A DNA stretch of 64,000 nt from the NCBI GenBank assembly GCA_033961575.1, contig CM066737.1, positions 86,052,271 through 86,116,270 of the forward strand, written 5' to 3'. The DNA comes from Aselliscus stoliczkanus. Its lineage: Eukaryota; Chordata; Mammalia; Chiroptera; Hipposideridae. Within the stretch, counting starts at the first letter, position 1. Every line of letters begins with the position of its first letter. The notes under the pieces were generated by a model that made no database searches, had not been told where the DNA came from, and was given only the letters and a program-made list of their open reading frames with translations. The translations under genes and the position numbers were made by a program. Positions 9,470-21,119 of this stretch are shown here, in pieces.

Positions 9470-11068
9470 TCAGTGCTGAGTGTCTGGCATATGTAATATT
9501 TTAAGGTGTTATTCATGGATATAAGTACACCTGGCTTGAATCACCTGTATGATTTCTTTGAGCAACTTATTTGAATATTGTCCTAATGTGATTGTTTCAT
9601 TAAATTGGATTCTTTGTGGTATCATTGGTGTGGGTAATGTCACGAAGCTTTATTTGAATGACTTCAACCTCCATAGTACTTTGAATTCTGATAGCCTCTC
9701 ATTCAGTTCCTAATCCTTATTAACTCCAGTGATCTCCACTTTTCTCCTTCTATTCAGTTCTTCTTCTAATCAGTTTCACACTTGCAGATGCCAGAGCACT
9801 GTCTCCAAAGTCTCAGTGATCTTTCCACCTCTTCATCTTTCCCAGACTAAAACAAAAATAAACACAAAAAACTGCCATCTTCCCACCTTATTGTCCCAAG
9901 TAAAAACATGCAAGATATTGCATTGTGTATGGAAATTACAAAAAAGAAAATATATTCTTAGGATTAAAGGATGTTATAGTGGGAAACGTAAGACCAACCT
10001 TGGTATTTATAATTAATTTATTTGTGTATTAATTCGACAACCATTTATATACTCCAAATGTGTGTCAGATAGGGTGATTCTGCAGATACACAGAAGATTC
10101 AAATGTGGTCTCTGTTCTCAGGGTACAAAATGGAGTGACAGATTATAAGTTCTCTCAGGTGGTTTTAAAATTATAGATAAAATGCCTATTTTCACTTAAT
10201 GTTTTACTTCCATGGCTTTGATTAATGCACCTTTTTTTTTTTTTGGAGGTGGCGTCTGTTACTCTTTGGAAGCTTCTGCTATCTTATAATCAGTGTTTAT
10301 GAAGAAAACAAAGGGTCAGATATCAAATGTCACAATTTAAATTTATCTAATCAGCTTTAGAGGCATTTAATTGTTGATTATGTAAAAAATAGAATAGTAA
10401 CGTCTATTTTATTAGTTGATTGTAATCACAGAATCATATGTTAGAGATGGGAAAGAACTATATGATCACTTTCTCAGTGATATAAAATCGTATTCTGTAT
10501 TTGCTTAACACCAGTGTTTAGTCTTAATATATTTGTAGACTTCCAAAATTTCCTTGGGAGATTCCACTGTAGACTTCACTGTATGAATCTGTTTAAATAG
10601 AAGAAATCTTGATTTTGTAGAATGTTTTCTCATTATGTCCCAAGATTATTTAATAATTAATCCCCATAATTTTATTCTACAAATATTTAAAATAATAATA
10701 CTATTGAATGGTTATATGTATACTAAGAGGTGATAATAGTGTTTCTTAGATAATTCATCCCTTAGTATTACTTGCTAAGGAAAAAGGTAATGGCAAAATA
10801 TATAACTAAGAGAAACCTAAGGTTTAAAACTTACTTTTGCAAGGGAAATCAATAAACAAGCACGGAGCAGGACTTCAAAATTCCATGAAGGAAATAGACA
10901 TATGTACAAACAAAATCATTCCATCCAGTTTTTCTTTAATGAGGAATATAAAACTAAATACAAACACAGAATGAGAAAACTTAAGAGCAGATCATGTTTT
11001 TTTAAAATATGAATATAGGTCTATAATATAAATGTTTCTTTGAAATGTCTGTGGTCAGTTTTTATACT
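9470..11068. other. Intergenic AT-rich DNA with a possible L2 fragment
   Basis: No coding signal. Around 10025-10140 the sequence resembles an antisense L2/MIR 3' end (CATTTATATACTCC, then GTTCTCAGGGTACAAAATGG). The rest is unrecognised. Confidence 0.35.
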
Positions 11069-11555
11069 GTATTAGTATTAGTCTGTTTCTCCAGAGAAAC
11101 TGAACTTACTGGTTCTGTCTGTCTTTCTGTCTATCTGTAAAATAAGAAATCGGCTCATGTAATTATGGAGGCTGACAAGTCCCAAAATCTGCAGTCAGCC
11201 AACTTGAGACCCAGGAGAGCCAATGGTACAGGTCAAGTCCAAAGGCCAGCAGGCTCAAGACTGAGGAAGTTCAAGTGAAAGTCAGGGAATAAACCAGTGT
11301 CCCAGCTCCAAGGCAGTTAGGAAGGAGGAGTTCCTTCTTACTCAGAAGAGGGTCAGCATTTTTTTCTATTTAAGCCTCTAACTAATTATATGAGGCTCAA
11401 TCACAGTAGGAAGGACAATCTGCTTTATTCAGTGTACTGTTTCAAATGTTAATCCTATGGAAAAACACCCTTGCAAGCACACACAGAATAATATTTGACT
11501 AAATATCTGGGAACCCGGGCCCAGTCAAGTTGACATATAAAATTATCCATCACAG
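11069..11555 (-). mobile_element. Old LTR-like element (MaLR/ERVL type suspected)
   Basis: On the minus strand it begins TGTGATGGATAATTTTATAT and ends CTGGAGAAACAGACTAATAC, close to TG...CA ends. Internal words such as GTCAACTTGACTGGGC and CAGATTTTGGGACTTGTCAG fit an abundant ancient mammalian LTR. The family name is uncertain. Confidence 0.5.
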
Positions 11556-11714
11556 TATTATTCATAGTAAATGCAGAGTAAACAAAAAATTCTAGTGTGT
11601 TACTCTGTGAAAACTCTGTTTTGACTTTGTTTCCTTCATCATTGAAAAAGTTACGGAACTTATAGTTACACAACTGATATTAGACAATAAATTATGACTC
11701 AGTGTAGTGATTAG

Positions 11715-11780
11715 CTTTCATTCATTCATTTAATATATTCCTACTGAGTACCTATGCCAGGTATTTTTATAGGTACTAAC
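11715..11780 (-). repeat. L2/MIR tail fragment
   Basis: CATTCATTCATTTAATATAT followed by CTGAGTACCTATGCCAGG is the antisense 3' end typical of L2/MIR-type repeats. Confidence 0.45.
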
Positions 11781-12054
11781 ATAAAAACCCATTCTATAAG
11801 CTCCTCATGTTTGCATTTTTTGCAGCTAAGTGCTATTCAATGTTCTATATAATCCCTTATTTAAAAATTAATATGCAGTAAGCTTGGTGATATATTCACA
11901 AGGAAGCAGATCATAAGTAGTAGCAGTTGGTGACTTATCTGTGTGTGTATGCATATGGATAAAACATCATTTAATAAAGGAGTAGTGAAAAGTGATATAG
12001 CAATCCAAAATGAGTATTATCTATCAATCCTAAATCAATATTATCTGTCTCTGG

Positions 12055-12240
12055 GCTGGCTGTTCACACTATATTACCTCATTATTACAGATATGCTCTG
12101 AGTTAATTATTAATTTCACCCACATTTTACAGATAAAGAAATTGACAAGTAGAGAGTATGTCACATGCTCAAGCAAGCACACATCTTGTAAATAGCAGAG
12201 AGTGACAGTCTAATCTGGACTCCTCTCTAGGAAGTTTGGA
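12055..12240 (-). repeat. MIR fragment
   Basis: It shows ATTTTACAGATAAAGAAATT, GTCACATGCTCAAGCAAGCA and TCTGGACTCCT, which match the antisense core of MIR. Confidence 0.6.
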
Positions 12241-12763
12241 AAGTTTGGCTTGACCATGAGCTCCTATAAGACAAAGCTTGTTTAACTTGTCTGATGGCAA
12301 ATTTCATATAGTAGGGACTCAAAAACATTAATTAAAGTATTGCATGCCGTATTGAAAGCTTTAGTCTCGTTTCTCCAAATTAAAACAATGAGTAGGAGTG
12401 GATTTTGGATTTGTATTTAAACTGTTTCCTTTAGAAGGAAAAAAATCAAAGAAACCCAATGGTGATAAACTATTCTTACAATTTTACTTGAATATGCACA
12501 AGCATAAAACTAGGTATTAAAGTCTCCATGCTCAAAGGTATCCTTTTATAACTGCACAACTAACAATTTACATATATGCAAATAAAACTATAAAAATAAA
12601 ATTAAAATTAAGGAATTTCGATTATGCTTCAGAGTATACTTTTTGTCTTAAACTTAATCACTTCTCAGTGAGGTTAGATCTATGACCTTTTCTCTATATG
12701 CTGAGATTCTTCTCTTTCGAGTGCCATGCCTTTATCCCCTGATATATGTGGACCATCTCAGGT
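12241..12763. other. Intergenic, no recognised feature
   Basis: AT-rich sequence with no reading frame or repeat that I can name. Confidence 0.4.
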
Positions 12764-12776
12764 CTCAGCCACTCTT

Positions 12777-12880
12777 TTTTTTTTTTTTGAGGGCAGTGTC
12801 ACTGGCCCGCATATGTGGGACTGAACCGGGGCCTCTGGCTTCCGAGCCAGTGCTTAACCACCGCGCCACTTGGCTGGCCC
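12777..12880 (-). mobile_element. Rhin-1-like SINE, short form
   Basis: GAGGGCAGTGTCACTGGCCC leads to a GGCTGGCCC head on the minus strand. The target duplication ctcagccactctt is perfect at 12764-12776 and 12881-12893. Confidence 0.93.
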
Positions 12881-12893
12881 CTCAGCCACTCTT

Positions 12894-13457
12894 CTTTATG
12901 AAACAACTGACACACCTTAGCTCATAGGATGATTGATAAAGTAATTTGCTTTCAGTTAGTGGAAACCATTATTAAGTATTGTCTGCCTATGTTGTTCTTT
13001 TTTATTAACTTGTGAAAAGTAAAGTGATACTTTTTTCTGAAGCAGTTATTCTGATTTCATGAAATCCCATTAAAAATCTCACTAACTTCAATAACTGAAG
13101 GTGTTGAAGTTTCACTCTATTAAAATATTTTAAATTTCCTATTCATCACTGAAAAGGAAATTTTAGTCTTTGAAGCTGGTAATATTAGTCAATGTGACTA
13201 TGGGTGGACATGGGACAGTTGTCTTTTTTATATTAGGATATGCCAATCTAGCAGCAGTCACACTAAACATGATTCAAAACATACATACAAATGTGGACAC
13301 TGTATCTGTGTGGCTGCATTGGGCTATAAAGAGATTGAGATATTCCTGAAAATACTTCTAGTAATTTTTCATGTAGACATAAACACAAGAAAAGATCCAT
13401 ATAGTTCACAAATACCAATAGAGAACACTGAGTTAGCATGGCTTGAACAGTTAAAGC
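12894..13457. other. Intergenic, no recognised feature
   Basis: No coding signal or named repeat was recognised. Confidence 0.4.
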
Positions 13458-14013
13458 TTCTAGCCAACATGGCAGAGTAGGTAAATGCTTTCCTCACTTC
13501 CCACAATCACAACTAAACTAAAGAACAACCATAATTGAGAATCGCCTGAAATCTAGCTGAACAAAAGTCGTATAAATAAAACTATAGAGAAGAAGTAACA
13601 ACGAGACTGGTAGAAATGCAGGAGACATGGAATGGGCTGGTCCCATGCCCACATGTGGTAGTTGAAAATCAAGAGGGATATCAGCTATGGAGGTCCCCCA
13701 TGAGGAGTGAGGAGTTCCAGCTCCACACCAGGCTCCCCAGCCCTGGGCTCCAGTGCCAGAAAGAGAAGTCCCCATAACTACTGGCTGTGAAAACCAGAGG
13801 ACCTAAGTGTCCGTTGATAGATGAATGGATAAAGATGTGGCACATATATGCAATGGAATAGTACTCAGCCATAAAAAAGAATGAAATGTTACCATTTGTG
13901 ACAACATGGATAGACCTAGAGTATATTTTATGATAAGTGAAATAAGTCAGACAAAGAAAGACAAATACCATATAATTTCACTTATATGTGGAATCTAAAA
14001 AGCAAACAAAACA

Positions 14014-14164
14014 GGGCCAGCCGAGTGGCTCAGTTGGTTAAGAGCTCGCTCAAGAATGCGAGCTGAGCTCTGAGCAACAGTAATTTAATGCCCAGCCTGA
14101 GCTGAGCTGCTGCTGAGTTGCCAATAGGTGGCAGGATGGCTCAGCTAAAAATAAAAAAATAAAA
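14014..14164 (+). mobile_element. Divergent tRNA-headed SINE variant
   Basis: The head GGGCCAGCCGAGTGGCTCAG fits the Rhin-1-like family. The body is different: GAGCTGAGCTGCTGCTGAG-type repeats and an A-rich (TAAAAA) tail. The target duplication caaacaaaaca is perfect at 14003-14013 and 14165-14175. Confidence 0.8.
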
Positions 14165-14311
14165 CAAACAAAACAGAAACAAACTCATAGATACAGAGAA
14201 TATTTTGATGTTTGCCAGATGGGAGGGGGGTTTGGGTAGATGGGTGACAAAGTGGAAGGGATTTAGAAGTACAAATTGGTTGTTACAAAATAGTGATGGG
14301 AATGTAAAGTA

Positions 14312-14789
14312 CAGTAAGTCCCCAACTTACGAACATTCAAGTTGCGAACTTTCACAGATACAAATGGACCTTTCATTATGAACAGTCATAGATACGAACA
14401 AATCGCAGAAGGAGCTCACGTGTCTGCTGGACATTGTCACAGTTGTGCTGCTGTGTGCTTCCTGTACAGTGTGATAGTGTAAAGTATTACAGTGCTCAAT
14501 CAGAGCCCAGGATGCCCAGAAGCAAGAGGAAAAGCAGTGGTGATGTGGAGGGGACAGCTAGGAAGTGCAAAGTAATAACCATGGACACGAAAGTGAAAAT
14601 AATTGAGAGATTGGACCAAGGTGAAAGGATGGTAGATGTCGCTCATTCTCATGACATAAATTGTTCAACCATTGGATTTACATCGTACATGTGTCAAAGG
14701 TGTATAAGATTCACTTTGTCAGACTTACGAAGGAATCTCACGAACGTTCTCCCGGAATGGAACTCATTCATTAAGTTGGGGACTTACTG
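14312..14789 (+). mobile_element. Non-autonomous Tigger/pogo transposon
   Basis: Perfect 18-bp terminal inverted repeats CAGTAAGTCCCCAACTTA are flanked by TA duplications at 14310-14311 and 14790-14791. Inside is a CENP-B-like transposase N-terminus (MPRSKRKSSGDVEG, then VKIIERLDQGERMVDVA, CSTIG). The catalytic region is deleted. It is inserted in the 3'UTR of the L1 at 13458-14975. Confidence 0.88.
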
Positions 14790-15126
14790 TATAGCATAGG
14801 GAATATAGTCAATAATATTGTGATAACTATGTGTGGTGTCAGGTGGGTACTAGATTTATCCAGGTTATCACTTCATAGGTTATATAAAAGTCTAATCTAA
14901 TCACTATGTTATACACCTGAAACTAATAGAATATTGTATATCAACTGTAATTGAAAAGTTAAAAATTATTTTGAAAATGGCACAAACACACAATGTAGCT
15001 AATCAGTAACTATTTAGGACCTAATATATGTTCAACTTTGTGCTAAATGGTTGCAACAGACATTGACTTTAATGTCATGGCCCCAAGAATCTGTTTCTGT
15101 TCACTTTGTTCACCAACAGAATGTAT

Positions 15127-16767
15127 ACAAAGTCTGACAACTAAGATCTTGAACTCATCCTAGAAAAAGTGCTACATATCTCATTGCTGCATATCATTAA
15201 GGTTACCTTTGAAGTACTCCCTGTGGGAAGCTATGCACCCAAAACAGGGCCTAGTCCACCCTTCAGAGCAATTTTGGAACTCTTTTTCTGGAATGGCCAA
15301 CAGAGCTGTCGTCGTATTACCCTTGATGTCCTGAATGTCATCAAAATGTTTTCCTTTTAATATTTCCTTTATCTTTGGGTAGAGATGCGGGGGGCCGGCC
15401 CCCGCAAGGACCAGGGGTTCCCTCGGGTGGAACGGCTTCGGTGAGGAGAAAGAAAGATGGAGACACCGGAAAGAGGTTCACAGGAGTGTCACACATTTAT
15501 TGTTAAAGCCTGGCCCCTTTTATAGGGGCTTCTGACTATTAACTCAATTACAAGTTATGTTTCACATGATCATGATGTTTTCTCTTACTCAGAACTTTTA
15601 CTTTTCTGTAATTGTATCTTTCCAGGGTACACTGTGGCCTGTTCAAGGATTTTACTTATCATCTAAAGAGTGGTTACCATGACTACCTTACAGGGCGTAT
15701 ACTTGGACTATTGCCAAGAGTTTAGCAGTGGCTGAGTTTAGGGCAAAAAAACTATTTTTATGTGATTATAATACTTAATAGCAAAAGGAGTCTCAAACTT
15801 TTCCTATCCTACAAAGAGCTGCATATTATTGTAATAGAGGGTAACATCTGTTTCTCAGTCAAAGCTTCAGTATCTGTTGCTACAGCAATGAACAAAACAA
15901 AGAGTTAAATCAAGGCTGTTAATTAAAATAACTCGTGGTCAGTAAGTTGCCTCTTATCAGAACTCTCATGACCGAGAGACCTTGGTCTCCTGGTCTCCAA
16001 GGAAACCGTTCACAGCTACATAGGCAACTAAGCTCAAGGTTGGATGATATCACCAGTTTCTCACAGACACTGTCTGTTTCTCACAGACAGGATTTGTCCA
16101 TGTGACCAGAGGCCTGAGCCTCAGTTTCCAAGGGGCTTGAGTCCCCTATTTCTCAGTCCTGGGGTCCCCTTCGGACTGTAGCCCATTTTAAGGAGTTTCC
16201 TTATCTTTAGGAAATCTTGCCCTGTCATTGACTTACACAACCAGCTATCATCAGGGTACCCCAGGAACTTGCAGTGAAAGTACTGTCTCCTATAGGATCT
16301 GATGTGGAGGAAAGGCACATGGGTTCATAGAGACAGGAGCTATTACATGACCAACCATAAAGCAGCATCCCAGACATCCAGTGCTGAGCGTGGATCTTTA
16401 TTTCAATGTGGCCTTGTCAGATACTAGGATGCTGTCGGCCCCCAACATAAAGATAGAAGTCACTGGGGCCCAGATCAGGTGAGTAGGGAGGGTGTTCCAA
16501 TATAGTTATTTGTTTACTGGCTAAAAACTCCTTCATAGACAATGCTGTGTGAGCTCGTGTATTGTCTTGATGCAAGAGCCATGAATTGTTGGAAAAAAGT
16601 TCAGGTCGTTTAACTTGTCCACACAGCCTTTTCAGTGTACTGCCATATAGTAAAGTTGGTTAACTGTTTGTCCAGTTGGTGCAAATTCATAATGAATAAT
16701 CTCTCTGATACTAAAAAAAGGTTAACAATATTGTTATAACAAGTTCACGAACTTAATTGTTAGGCCT
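15127..16767 (-). mobile_element. mariner element split by an LTR
   Basis: The ends are inverted repeats (AGTCTGACAACTAAG at 15131; its complement CTTAATTGTTAGGCC near 16753). The minus strand encodes IIHYEFAPTGQTVNQ, then NNSWLLHQDNTRAHTALS and EHPPYSPDLGPSDFYL before the LTR, and HFDDIQDI and CIASHREYFKGN after it. The N-terminal DNA-binding part and the first catalytic Asp are missing, so the element was internally deleted before the LTR (15386-16447) landed in it. Confidence 0.85.
15386..16447 (-). mobile_element. Solo LTR of an endogenous retrovirus, nested in mariner
   Basis: On the minus strand it begins TGTTGGGGGCCGACAGC and ends GGGGGCCGGCCCCCCGCA. The flanks tagaga (15380-15385) and taaaga (16448-16453) fit a mutated 6-bp target duplication. 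It is the same family as 52855-53774, with matching internal words (GAGAAACAGATGTTA, GATAAGAGGCAACTTACTGA). No gag, pol or env is present. Confidence 0.85.
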
Positions 16768-17579
16768 CATATATGACCAATATAAAATTAATTGCTAATG
16801 AGTTGATAATAGAATATGTATTAATGTATGTACTTTGAAATAGTCATATGTGTTCAATAATATTTTATTTAAAATCTTTACTTCTACTGTCACAAGTACA
16901 GCAGTTGCTACAGATGTTCTAATACGGTTTCCTAGATAGCAATTATATTTAGGGAAAATATATTTGATTCAATTATGCTAATTAACCTAAAGATCCAGAA
17001 TGTCTTGGTTGAAGCTGTAGATATTTTGTTTCACTAAAATCAAGTGTAAGTTTTCCCAAAGAAGTTAGGCAAAAAGCATAATCCTTATAAAGTTTTACTA
17101 TGATTACATACCTTACCCAGAGTATTAATAGAATAAGCTTATATATTATGTAATCATTATTATTCATGATTCGACATGAGTAATTAGTTTTCTCTCATTT
17201 TATTTTTCTAAACTTTGACATTCAGTGGCTTATTGCTGATTTCCTTGTTCATAAAAAAATAATTATCTCAACTAGCCAATGTAAAAACTCAGTGAAAAAC
17301 ACAACTTATAAAAGTAAAAATTTTGTATAGTGTTTCCTGAGTGTTATTCATATTTGTTACATTTCCCCTGAGCTTTTCATTCTTTACTTCTTGCTCATAT
17401 ATGAAAAGTAAATAATGTCCTTTGAATTTATTTCCTTGAGGGCTTTTGCCATTTTCCAAAATCATCTTTCAAAAAATATTTTCCAAAAAACATTTTCCAA
17501 AAAATATTTAAGGTCAGATAAACATATTTAGGGAATTTCAAATTCCTAGGAAATATGTCACATTTAGTAGCTTTCTGCA
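16768..17579. other. Intergenic, no recognised feature
   Basis: AT-rich DNA without recognisable gene or repeat. Confidence 0.4.
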
Positions 17580-17590
17580 AAAATGATTTT

Positions 17591-18049
17591 TTTAAAAAAG
17601 ATTTTATTGGGGAGTTGGGGGAGGGGAACAGCATTGGGGAATCGGGGAAGGGGAACAGACAAGTTGCTGTCCTTTTGTTCTTCAGTCTAGTTGTGGAGGA
17701 CATCGCTTCACTGGCCCATGTTGGTATTATCATTGTGCTCTTCCCGGGTGAGGCAGTTGTTTGCCAGCTGCCACTCACAGCAGCTCATGGCAGCTCACAC
17801 TGGCTGCCCGCCGCTCACCCTGGCTGCCAGCCACTCGCTATAGCCTATGGCAGCCCACTGCAGCACAGGCTGCAGCTACACTGTTGCCAGAGATTCACAG
17901 CAGCCCAGCTCCAGGTGGAGCTGTTGTTCACCATCTTAGCTGTAGAGGGCAGTGTCACTGGCCTTCATATGGGATCCGAACTGGGCTCTGCTGCTCAGAG
18001 CCAGCGTCCCAAGCCAGCTCTTAACCAACTTGCCACTCGGCCAGCCCCC
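17591..18049 (-). mobile_element. Composite long SINE
   Basis: Same architecture as 6253-6709: Rhin-1-like head, GC-rich CCAGCCACTC-repeat body, tRNA-Ile-SINE-like 3' segment and AATAAA tail on the minus strand. The perfect target duplication aaaatgatttt lies at 17580-17590 and 18050-18060. Confidence 0.93.
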
Positions 18050-18060
18050 AAAATGATTTT

Positions 18061-19689
18061 AAACCTACTTTATTTCAATGTGAATCAATGGGTTGGGATA
18101 TATTCTTTAGGTAGAATATGAACATTTTGCTTATGTGGATGGTGCTGCTCTTAAGTTCTGATTTCTTACAAGACAAGCAACCTATAAGGAAAGGCTCGTT
18201 AGTAATCTGCCAAACGCTCTCAGTTGTATGACTCAATTCTCCATTAGTAATGTTATCCCTCGATTTTCTCCAGTCAGAAAACTGCTGATTTTTTGAAGCC
18301 ATTGGCAGTGATAGGAATTTGTACTGTATACACACACACCAAGAGGGATTGAATGCAAAGACAAAACCTAACATTCATTGAGAGACATGAAATTGAAGAT
18401 GTGTTGTGGAGTAGTAATTGGTGGATTTGGTGAGGCCAAAGGCAGCCCATTTGAATGGAAGAGGCTACTGAAACTGGAAATTGACGGGAAGAGAAATAGT
18501 GATGAGAATTATTGAAAGAAAACACACTTCCCTTTGACCTTCAGTGTGGTAAAGCCCTTGGCCTGGAGTAGAACCGAAAACCTGTGCCCAGTACAGCTTC
18601 TGGTGGCAGCAAATATTATTTTTTTGTACATGCAGCTATTGAAACATAACCAGCTATTGAAACATATTGCTCATCTTAACTATCATGGACTAAAACCAGT
18701 AATGATAACTGGAAATGTTACTTCTATGCACAAAATAATCTATTTACAGTTGCTTCCTATTTCACTATGTCTCTATCAATTATCAGTGCTTTTATTCCAC
18801 CCTAACTCATCATGCTGGTCTTTAATCAAATGTATTCCTCAGTTATACTGCAGAGAAATGCAATTTTTCCTATGTGGCCCATCCCCTTCCTTGTGTTTTT
18901 TTTTCCCGTATCCACAATCCCTGATTTTTTGAAAAACGACTTTTTTTTTGAAAAACGATTTTTTGAAATAGCATATAAATGAATCAAGGTACAGAATTCC
19001 TCAAAATAAAAATCAATTCCTGGGTCATTATTAACTGATAAATGTATAGGTTGTCACACCAGTGTATTTCAGTTAGTCATTTTGTCTACAGTGATTACAG
19101 CTACAAGATGAAACAAAAAATCTCAGTTTATTCAATTGTTACAAATGTAGGCGGGGAAATGGACATAGGAATAAGATTCTATACAGAACCAAGTGTCCCC
19201 TTCCCTTTGTCCCACAGACACTGTTTTATAGACCATGGTGGCGATTTTCCTAGCCACACTATTAAATATGTTTGGTTAGATTACATTATGAATTCAAGCC
19301 CTTCATTTGAGTAAATGTCTATGTGGTACACAAGGTTTTATAAAACTGTTTCACACCCCTCAGACTATTTTTGCAAAGGAGTGCTTTTGGGCCAAATGAA
19401 CAAGAGAAAACTGGTAATAATGTAATAGTAGAACTATTTTGATAAAATAACAATTCAATTCATATTTTGTGATAGGTTTAATAACATCTTAGAAAATCAT
19501 GGTGTGTATATATGTGTAATGAATGCATACATTTGTATGTTTATGTAAGGCTTTGATTGCTAATGGTACTGTTAACTAAAATTTGGATCTTTATGTGGAA
19601 TGTGGTATGAATGTATATATTATAAATTATTCTAAAGAGATATGGTTATTAACATAGATTAATAGCTTATTAATAGCTTAATTCAGACA
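18061..19689. other. Intergenic, no recognised feature
   Basis: Several short reading frames occur here but none shows a recognisable family, and base composition is uniform. Nothing supported. Confidence 0.4.
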
Positions 19690-19985
19690 GAATTTCATGT
19701 TGTAGTCTAGAATCCGAAGGCAGGAAACTCAAACAGAATTTCTATATTGCAGTCTGGAGGCATAGTTCTTTCTTTTTGGGAGGATTTCAGTCATTTCTCC
19801 CAAGGCCTTCAACTGACTGGATGATGCCCATGCACACAATGGAGGGATAATCTGCTTTACTCAAGGCCTACTGACTAAAATGTTAACCACATCTGAAAAA
19901 ACACCTTCACAGCAACTTCTGGACCAATCAACCTGGCACCATAGCTTAGCGGAGTTTACACATAAAGTTAATCATCATAGAAAGT
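19690..19985 (-). mobile_element. Old LTR-like fragment related to 11069-11555
   Basis: It shares CTGCTTTACTCAAGGCCTAC, AAATGTTAACCACATCTG and a closing ACACATAAAGTTAATCATCA, which correspond to the antisense U3 part of the LTR-like repeat at 11069-11555, with more decay. Confidence 0.45.
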
Positions 19986-20897
19986 ACTTTAGTGAGGGCT
20001 GAAGTAGGCAGAAGGATAACCAAGTGGATTCAGACAGAGTGAATGTGACTGGGGATCTGAGAAGGGCTAGTTGATGCTGTGTACAGGGTGGGAGGCAGCA
20101 AGGATGCACACCTCCTGTGTCTGTTAGGGCATCAAAATGGTGTCCTGAGCCAGTATTTAAGTATCCAGTAAATGTGGTAGGCAACTGAGGATAGGCAGAG
20201 GCACACAGGTATCAGAATTGGGGCCAATTAGGCTTGATTTAACCAATGAGTTTCATCACATTAATTTTTACAATTTTTTCTCATTCCCTTGTTCACTTAT
20301 TCATTATATGTTGCCCCAGTCAGTCTTTGAACTGGTCTATTAGCTTGGTGGGTGTTGCTTTCAGTTGTCAGTACTGCACTATTCATACTGAGGCAGTTGT
20401 TGCCTCCTGATTGAACAGGCTAGTTGTAATTTCTCTGCATTCTACAGTGATGTCAGTTTCCTTTCACCTGGCAAGTGTTGTTTGCATAAGCAAGTTCCTT
20501 CCATTTCTAGTCTTTTAACAGCTACTTGGATACTTGCAAAACTTTGTATCATTTTAGCTCTTCTGTCATGACTCCATTAGCCTGTGGGCCCACAAGTTAT
20601 ATACATATTATCTAAGTGAATTATTTTGTATACAGGCTCCTATATCTGATATGCCCATACCCATTTTGTATATGCTGATATTTTGATTTTCTCCAAATTT
20701 AGTTACCTTGCAGAATACCACCACTACTCTGGTTTTTAAAAGACTTTGAAAGTCTTTTGGGTCTATAAAATGCACAAGGCTCTTGAAAAGTAACTCTCAG
20801 ATTTTGGTGTGCGTAAGAACCATCTAAAGACCATGTAAAATGCAGATTCTTGGCTCAATTCCTAGAAAATTCTAAAGTGTATATGGCGAGGATTCAA
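19986..20897. other. Intergenic, no recognised feature
   Basis: Nothing recognised. Confidence 0.35.
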
Positions 20898-20909
20898 CAA
20901 ACTTGCATT

Positions 20910-21027
20910 TTATTTTTATTTTTTATTTTTTTGAGGACACTGTCACTGGCCATTATATGTGGGACCCGAACCTGGGCCGCTGGCTTCCCAAGCCAGTGCT
21001 TAACCATTGTGCCACTCGGCCAGCCCC
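20910..21027 (-). mobile_element. Rhin-1-like SINE, short form
   Basis: TTGAGGACACTGTCACTGGCC leads to a CTCGGCCAGCCC head (minus). Target duplication caaacttgcatt (20898-20909) and caaatttgcatt (21028-21039). Confidence 0.9.
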
Positions 21028-21119
21028 CAAATTTGCATTGTAAAGGAGATAGTTTCTCTCTCTAGTGTGCTTAATAGCTATTCTATGTTGATCCATCACA
21101 ATGCAATATACACTTTTAA

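Larger units (their letters stand above)
13458..14975 (+). mobile_element. L1 with 5'UTR joined directly to its 3' end
   Basis: The L1 5'UTR (CCAACATGGCAGAGTAGGTA, from about 13465) stops near 13800 and is joined to the last part of ORF2 (EYYSAIKKNEMLPFVTTW) and the 3'UTR, which ends in CCTGAAACTAATAGAATATT and an A-rich tail. ORF1, the endonuclease and the reverse transcriptase are all missing. The 3' part was later hit by a SINE (14014-14164) and a Tigger element (14312-14789). Confidence 0.8.

Noticed and set aside
18534..18932. 132-codon plus-strand frame
   Set aside because: No recognisable domain, AT-rich composition and no conserved context.
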